Shown here one piece after another: positions 58,532 to 64,000 of a stretch of DNA of 64,000 nucleotides. Origin of the DNA: Steinernema hermaphroditum (taxonomy: Eukaryota > Nematoda > Chromadorea > Rhabditida > Steinernematidae); NCBI GenBank assembly GCA_030435675.1, contig CM059624.1:7774769-7838768 (forward strand), in the 5' to 3' direction. The translations under genes were made by a program, and so were the position numbers. Within the stretch, counting starts at the first letter, position 1. Each line of letters opens with the position of its first letter. Under the pieces are notes generated by a model. It worked only from the letters and a program-made list of their open reading frames with translations, was not told the origin of the DNA and did not search any database.

Positions 58532-59115
58532 ATGCGAGTCAGCGATTTGATTTTCCGCAAAACTTTGTCATTCGCAGACGTAGACGATGTTCGCACGTAT
58601 ATGGCTAAGTTCTACAAGCACGTCAAAGACATTGTCCACTCCGGCGTGAACGACGTTCTCTTGGATATGTTCAGAATCGTGAGTCCTTTGTACATCGTAT
58701 GCGTTAATACCGTGACCAGCAAACGATGATCGGCTTTTGCGCCAACACAACATACGGAGAACAAGAAAGAATTGATGCGTTCATGAGCAGAGCAGCCGAA
58801 ATCGTTGGCCGAATTGCCGACCACACAGAGAAGTGGCGCATTAACAATGAGGTATGTGTTGACTCAAAAGCGCTATCAGGCAAATTTGAGGACCGAACAT
58901 GGCCGGAAATAATGGTTTCTGCAACACGCCGAGATCTGAACAGCACTGAGACTTCTCTAGAGGAATATAGTACCACAGCGATCGCTATCGAGAAAGAGTT
59001 CGTTCGTCGGGGCTCAGATAAGTCAGTAAAAGTTGGTGAATCCATGAAAGACGTACCTAGATATGGCTATCAGGTGTTGGTAGCAGAGTTCGTGGAACAC
59101 AGTGATGTGATGTGA
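58532..59115 (+). CDS. Unidentified two-exon gene, possibly 5'-incomplete
   Basis: Exon 1 from an ATG at 58532 (MRVSDLIFRKTLSFADVDDV, then VRTYMAKFYKHVKDIVHSGV) splices at 58679 through a 41-base GTGAGT...ACCAG intron, in phase 0, to QTMIGFCANTTYGEQERIDA and a helical FMSRAAEIVGRIADHTEK. The frame ends VLVAEFVEHSDVM at 59115. Intron size, borders and phase fit the other genes here, so it is plausibly real. The protein is mostly helical, without signal peptide or membrane segment. I do not recognise a family. A CATTCGCAG acceptor at about 58579 gives an alternative start with an unseen upstream exon. Confidence 0.4.
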
Positions 59116-59742
59116 ACTGATGGAACATAAAGAGAAGTACGTCGAGGTGGAAAAGTACGGAATCATATTTCATGTCGTTCGCTATCTCAATGGCCAAAAC
59201 GACAGAGTGCGATCGAGTGGTTCGACAACTCGACGTACTACCTGCAGCTGGGCTTGAAGTAAGTTGGATTTAACTTGTGAGACTGGAAATATGGTTAACG
59301 AATCTGAATCTCTAATAGATTTGAGTCCGATTCGAGATTCGACGGATTGTCAAGGGATCCCCCAACCAACGGTTTCCCCTGCTTACAGCCGATAATTTTC
59401 AATGCACTGGCAGTGGGGGATTGATCTTTGCCTTTACCACTGTACTGTTAAGCTGGGGATTGGAAGATTGATGAAATTGCTCGAAAAACTAAACGAAGCC
59501 TGAAATTATGCAATTATTCTAAATAACGGATCAAGAACCCTAGTTCTTTGGAGTTGGCGTCTTCTTGCGCGTCCATGTAGCTTTCTTTAGAAGAAACTGC
59601 GAGGAGTACAACTCATGCCTAGTTACGAAAACGCTGAAGAAGGAATGCAACATGGTGAGATACGATTCATTTCGGGGGGTGCTGATAATCCGGATTTTCC
59701 CACATGTGAGCATGGAAGCTCTTCCGCATCCACTAATCGCTG

Positions 59743-60138
59743 TTATCTTTCTGTTATGACCATGATTCGCTTTCGCTTTTGATACCAAGTAGCTCTACGT
59801 AAAATGTCCATCCCTCGAATATGAACAGTTGGATAAACAATGATGACTTGGCCAATTTTTGCAGTAAGAACAGTTGATGTTGTAAGAAAAGTAATCAGCA
59901 AGGTACACGGTTGGTGATTCTGTTGCTTTGAAATTGATGTGCCTACCGATGAAGACATCTTTGAAGTTCTTCGCAGTGGAACTGCCACTTCGGGACGATG
60001 GAAGACGCACTTGCAGGCGAAGTCACAGGAGCAGAGGAGCAGGAGTGGAATCGCCGTCGAAACGAGACCCATGGCGAGGCGCCGCCGAAGCCGATCGATG
60101 CGCAGGACTAATTGGCCACACACACAGCTTGTTGTCAC
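59743..60138 (-). pseudogene. Chimeric TIMP signal-peptide frame from the duplicated segment
   Basis: The duplicated TIMP exon 1 (MGLVSTAIPLLLLCSCDF then ACKCVFHRPEV) runs across the duplication border into unrelated DNA and stays open for about 80 more codons with no TIMP content. A second frame over the same border has NFKDVFIGRHINFKATESPT and four cysteines. Either is a possible new secreted protein, but a dead duplicate is the simpler reading. The original donor site and later TIMP exons are absent. Confidence 0.6.
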
Positions 60139-60502
60139 TTCGGGATTTGCAGTTGAGGGGAAAACAAGGAGGTCGAGGCACCGGAAAGTGAAAGTCGCCC
60201 TAAGGGGGAGGAGAAGAGAGGCGATAGATTCGTCGATAAATACAAATTCTGAATTGTGGGGCTAGATACAGTTCGCAGGCTACTCCGATTACTGAATACT
60301 GTAGTTCGGAATCTGTCAGTTGCTCTTCGGTCGAAAAGCTGTGTGTGGTATTCGACAACCCTACTTGTTAGAAGGAACACTAAGCTTCTGATTCTTATGC
60401 TCGTGCTACTGTATCAATAGCGCTACTGGAACGGCGTGAAAACCATCGTCCAGATACACCATCATCTTCTCAAGCTATTCCTCTTAGACTCAAACGTGTC
60501 AT
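59989..60502. repeat. Segmental duplication, second copy of TIMP exon 1 and upstream
   Basis: Direct copy of 57117-57640, offset about 2.87 kb. Similarity begins at CACTTCGGGACGATGGAAGA and fades after CTCAAACGTG. High identity points to a recent event. Confidence 0.95.
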
Positions 60503-61231
60503 TTCCTCGAAACAACAAATTTAGAAATACCGAAAGTGAATATAGAGGGTAATCTCAGGCCACTTAACATGATCAAAGCCGTGATGCCACCTAATTAAGA
60601 CTCTTCGCGCTTGGCGCCATTTTCAAAAACACTGAAATCGCCCTTTCTGATTACATTTTCATTCGGGGTGCGCACACTCCTGAAAGGAATCGGCCAAACG
60701 GACGATTCGAACGACATGATGAGGTCGTTATCTTCTCTCATTACCGTAGTCGCATTAGGCCGACTCGAAAACATCGTCATATTCTTCGAATCTCAGAGAA
60801 ACAATCGGAAGAAACAAATTAGAGTTTCTTTACCTCGATGCCAATTAGCGGAGTGCATCGGAGCCTCTTTTCCCTACAAGTTGATCGTCTTCTTGGCCTC
60901 ACCTCATCATCTAACATGGCAAGTGCTCTTTTAAGTGCTTTTCCAATTATGAGACGCTTCCATTTCTGTCCCGAACTCGCGTCTTCTTCGCCTCCTTCTT
61001 TTCTGAAGACGCCCTTTCGAGGTGTGCCTTCGACTACCGTACCCTTTCGTCCCTAATTGGCCTCACGCCTTGTTCTGCCTAGCCGCTCATTAAGTCGTTA
61101 CTTTCCCCATAACAGCCCTATCACAGTCCACCTGAAGGCGCCTCCGAAGTGTTGTTTCCGCGCCACTTCCCTCCGACATCGCTTTCCCCAGCTCCCCTTC
61201 TCCTCACTCTCCAGACTCTCCAGAATCTAAG
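60503..61231. other. Intergenic upstream of the serpentine receptor
   Basis: No gene seen. Contains TACNGTA motifs near 60747 and 61037. The last 100 bases are pyrimidine-rich, a probable promoter or 5' leader of the receptor. Confidence 0.4.
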
Positions 61232-62234
61232 ATGGCGGCGCTCCCCTACATCGCCCTCGCCGAGTACATCGCCGTCATCCTCCTCGGCACCGTCGCCGTC
61301 GTCATCTCTACCGTATCCCTACTCTCCACACAGGTCGCCTGGAAGAAGCGAACCGTCCAAGCGCCCAACCGCATGATGGGACTCTTCACGGCCACCGCCA
61401 TGGCGATGACCGGCACCAACGCCGTTCAGATGACATACATGGCCGCCCTCTGGAACCCTAACTGTAGGCTACCGTACCCACCCCAGAACCAGCAGTGCCT
61501 TTTAGATCATGAGCACGATACGACGCTGATGAGGTACGTCGGTACCGTATCCCTGATCACAGTGAACTCGTACGAGATCTCGACCCTGCTGCTCACTGCT
61601 GACCGATGCTTCTTCGTCCTCTGGCCGGCCCAGCGTCTGAAGCACGAGAAGTTCTTCTTCACCCTCAACCTCGGCGCCATCGGCTTCTTCGTCGTCGCCG
61701 TCTCCTACCTCTGCACCACCGACGCTATCCCGGCGAGCCTTCCAGAGAGTAAGGCTATGAACCTGGATGCCCTTCAGGTACCGTAATTGCAGACTGTTGG
61801 GCGTACGGCTGCGTCTTCTCCATGGGCACCAACGAGATCCTGCTGGCGGCGCGCATCTCGATGTCCTCGTCCAACATCCTCCTCAACATCACCTTCCTCT
61901 GCCTCCTCCTCAAGTACCGAAAATGCAAAGTGCGGAACCGCTCGGCCCTCCAGAAGTTCACCAACCACTTCATCATCTGGCTCTTCTCCTTCCACGTCGT
62001 CTTCGACCTCACTCCCGCCATCGTCGACCTTCTGCTCCGCAACGTGGGTCCCTCCCTCTCGCTCTTCCTCCAAGATCCCTTCAGTTCCGGAATATCTACC
62101 TGCAGAACTACCTCGGCCCCTACGGCGTCCTCTTCATCACATTCGACGGCTTCTTCAGCGCCCTCGCCTACAACATCGTACTCCGGAAGATCCGCAAGAC
62201 GCGCGTGCAGCCCTCACAGGCACCCGGATCATAG
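61232..62234 (+). CDS. Nematode serpentine (seven-helix) receptor
   Basis: Likely chemosensory GPCR. Helix 1 is YIAVILLGTVAVVISTVSLL, then VQAPNRMMGLFTATAMAMTG (2), LMRYVGTVSLITVNSYEIST with LLLTADRCFFVLWPAQRLKH (3, DRC in place of DRY), FFFTLNLGAIGFFVVAVSYL (4), DCWAYG-type loop and EILLAARISMSSSNILLNIT (5), TNHFIIWLFSFHVVFDLTPA (6), and GPYGVLFITFDGFFSALAYN (7). The tail is LRKIRKTRVQPSQAPGS, stop at 62234. Two introns: 44 bases near 61749-61792 (contains TACCGTA) and about 43 near 62045-62087, both in phase. Subfamily not assigned. Confidence 0.85.
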
Positions 62235-63385
62235 ACCGGTACCTCCAATGGAGATGACGTAGAACACGGGAAACATCCCATTAGCGGGCGAGTGATTAGG
62301 CAGGACTCTGAAGTCAAAGACGTCGAAGGTGCTCTTCGAAAAAGCTTGCCTACAGTAGCCAATTACCCAATTATACTAACGAGTGCACGCATAAAGACGA
62401 CCAAGGAATCAAGGAGAGTTCAAAGATTTGTGTCCATGTGGGTGGTCAATGTGGCTACGGAAGAAGGCAGCGGACTACAATCGGAAATGGAAATCAGAGA
62501 TTGGAGGGGAGATAAACAAAGGGAAAACACGTGGAATTTGATTTTAAAACGGTCATTTGTTTTATGTGTTCTTGACAATTAGCCAGAAGAGTCGTAAACT
62601 CTCACAATCTTGTTTTCATGGTTAAGCTTTCATTGTTCTGCAAACCGTAAACCGAGAAACCGCTCTGAATGAATCGCAGGCCTAACTTTGACGCAAGTAG
62701 ATGTTTTGCTTTGGTTCACAATAAGTTCATCGCAAGAACCGGGTAGATCGTGGTTCTCCTCTGTCATCTTGGACCTGCTTAAGATAGTACGATTGTGAGA
62801 ATCGGTCCAAGAAATCGTCATCTTCCTGTTGCTTTTCCAACTCTCGCTTCCTCGAAAAGAGGATCGCTCTCTGTCATAACACGACGGTTCTCAATGCATT
62901 TCTCATTACTTCTATTAATAGAGTTGACATTTCTTCTGCGCGCCTTTTTCGGAAAAGTCGTTTCTCCGGCAAAACACTTTTGTTGTTTCTCGGTGTATTC
63001 GAGCGGAAACGGATTAGGCACTGAAGCTTTCTCTGTGTGTTTATGGAACCTTAGAAGAATTCCGTGGGCATCTTCAACACCTCATTCCCTTCGAACGCAC
63101 AGCGACTCCAAGAAGGTCGCTACCAGCGGAACTCCAAATGAGCGTTCGTCAGAAAGTTGATAAATCAAACGCTTTTTCTCCTCTTCGGACAGAAGATAAT
63201 TCATGCAAAGGCGCCGCGGCACCGGCGGTCAGCGCCCCGGTCCCCGGGGACAAATCGAGATCAGACGCTTTTATTTGGGGCAATTACAGTATGCACATTG
63301 GCGGAACGAGGTTCCTGGAGAGATCAAACGGACTAGGTTAGGAATTGAGCATTCGGGAGTATTGGGCGGCGGCGGCGGCGGTGGG
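62235..63385. other. Intergenic, no gene seen
   Basis: Convergent region between the receptor and the neurexin-like gene. Short frames on both strands are unsupported. Confidence 0.4.
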
Positions 63386-64000
63386 TCACACGTACCACTC
63401 CTTGAAGTCCTTCTTGGCGGCCGCGAGGTTTCCGTTCTTCGCGGCGCCGTTCATCGGCATCGCGGCGCCATTGGGGATGACGGCGCCGTTGATGGGCTGG
63501 TAGCCCTGGTGGCCGTGGCCGTTGGCCATCAGCCGGGAGGCCGTGTGCCCGAGGCCGGAGGGGCAGATGCCACCGGCGGGGCTCAGGTGGTGCATGGCGG
63601 CCTCGTGCATCATCGGAGGACTCATCTCCGATGGAATTGGCGCGTAACCGGCGTGGCCCGTAGCCGGCTGGGGCTTGGCGCCGTTGCACACCATCGGGTA
63701 GTGGTCGGCGCCGGGGCCGTTCTGGCGGCACCGGAAGACGCAGAAGACGACGATGGCGATGATGACGATCACCGAGACGGAGGCGATCGAGATGAGCGCC
63801 GTTCGCGGGAAGTCCGTCGATGTCACCGGGCCCTGAAGCAGGGGTAGAGGCGCGGGCCCGATCGGGTGGACTCACCTTCTGGGTGGTGACAAAGAGGTCG
63901 CCCATCGGCGTCGTCGGCCTTACGGCATAAACGGTGTGTGAGGGCAACGTGGTTCTGGGTTTCGGCTTCGTGAATGCGGCGGAGGGGGTCGGAGAGGGGT
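63386..64000 (-). CDS. nrx-1: Neurexin-like C-terminus, partial at right edge
   Basis: Neurexins are presynaptic adhesion receptors. Only the membrane-proximal end is in the window. A Pro/Thr-rich stalk (PTPSAAFTKPKPRTTLPSHT, then YAVRPTTPMGDLFVTTQK) is joined by a short intron (63835-63875) to GPVTSTDFPRTALISIASVS, one transmembrane helix (VIVIIAIVVFCVF) and a cytoplasmic tail rich in Gly, Ala, His and Met. The last residues are KKDFKEWYV, a PDZ-binding C-terminus of the kind invertebrate neurexins end with. Stop at 63386. The laminin-G part that would prove it is off the edge, so another adhesion receptor cannot be excluded. Confidence 0.6.

Noticed and set aside
61290..61570. Possible short introns containing TACCGTA inside the receptor exon
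   Set aside because: They would be only 21-42 bases and would remove parts of transmembrane helices 1 and 3; the unspliced frame is better.

Overview
This window is nematode nuclear DNA. Introns are mostly 40-50 bases with GT...TTTCAG borders. Many start codons lie a few bases after a TTTCAG-like acceptor, as expected for spliced-leader trans-splicing. The gene set matches nematode orthologues (TWK channel, spe-39, madd-2, rnp-6, serpentine receptor). The F-box-like family member near 6.1 kb and the general intron style suggest a tylenchine or rhabditid lineage, perhaps Steinernema, but I cannot prove the genus.

Layout. 1.4-5.4 kb: Arp2 (arx-2) and a two-pore potassium channel, both minus. 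5.8-11.7 kb: an accessory region with a copied legumain tail, a broken F-box-like gene, a dead Tc1/mariner transposase, a 43-copy 17-base tandem array and several inverted-repeat elements. 11.7-19.2 kb: legumain, a divergent pair of tiny membrane proteins, the ER chaperone HYOU1 and HINT3. 19.2-25.6 kb: a second repeat-rich region with a FLYWCH zinc-finger gene, several MITE-like elements and a 1.1 kb foldback element carrying tRNA-like boxes. 25.8-31.6 kb: rnp-6 (PUF60), then a minus-strand run of three mitochondrial genes (iscu-1, a Tom6-like microprotein, the ADP/ATP carrier). 32.2-36.9 kb: spe-39 and a headcase homologue, plus strand. 36.9-41.1 kb: non-coding DNA ahead of calmodulin. 43.4-48.3 kb: madd-2/TRIM9 with a 2 kb intron. 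48.3-53.5 kb: a gene desert rich in AATTAG and GGCGCC. 53.5-54.4 kb: a non-autonomous hAT element with an 8-base target duplication. 54.6-57.2 kb: RNA polymerase III subunit RPC5 and TIMP, whose first exon and upstream DNA are duplicated at 60 kb. 61.2-62.2 kb: a seven-helix receptor. The right edge holds the C-terminal end of a neurexin-like protein.

The conserved genes are housekeeping or neuronal and most are intact. The unusual material lies in the two repeat regions, in the local gene-fragment duplications (legumain twice, TIMP once), and in a short TACNGTA motif that recurs through introns and intergenic DNA. I see no bacterial-type operon, CRISPR array or canonical tRNA or rRNA gene.
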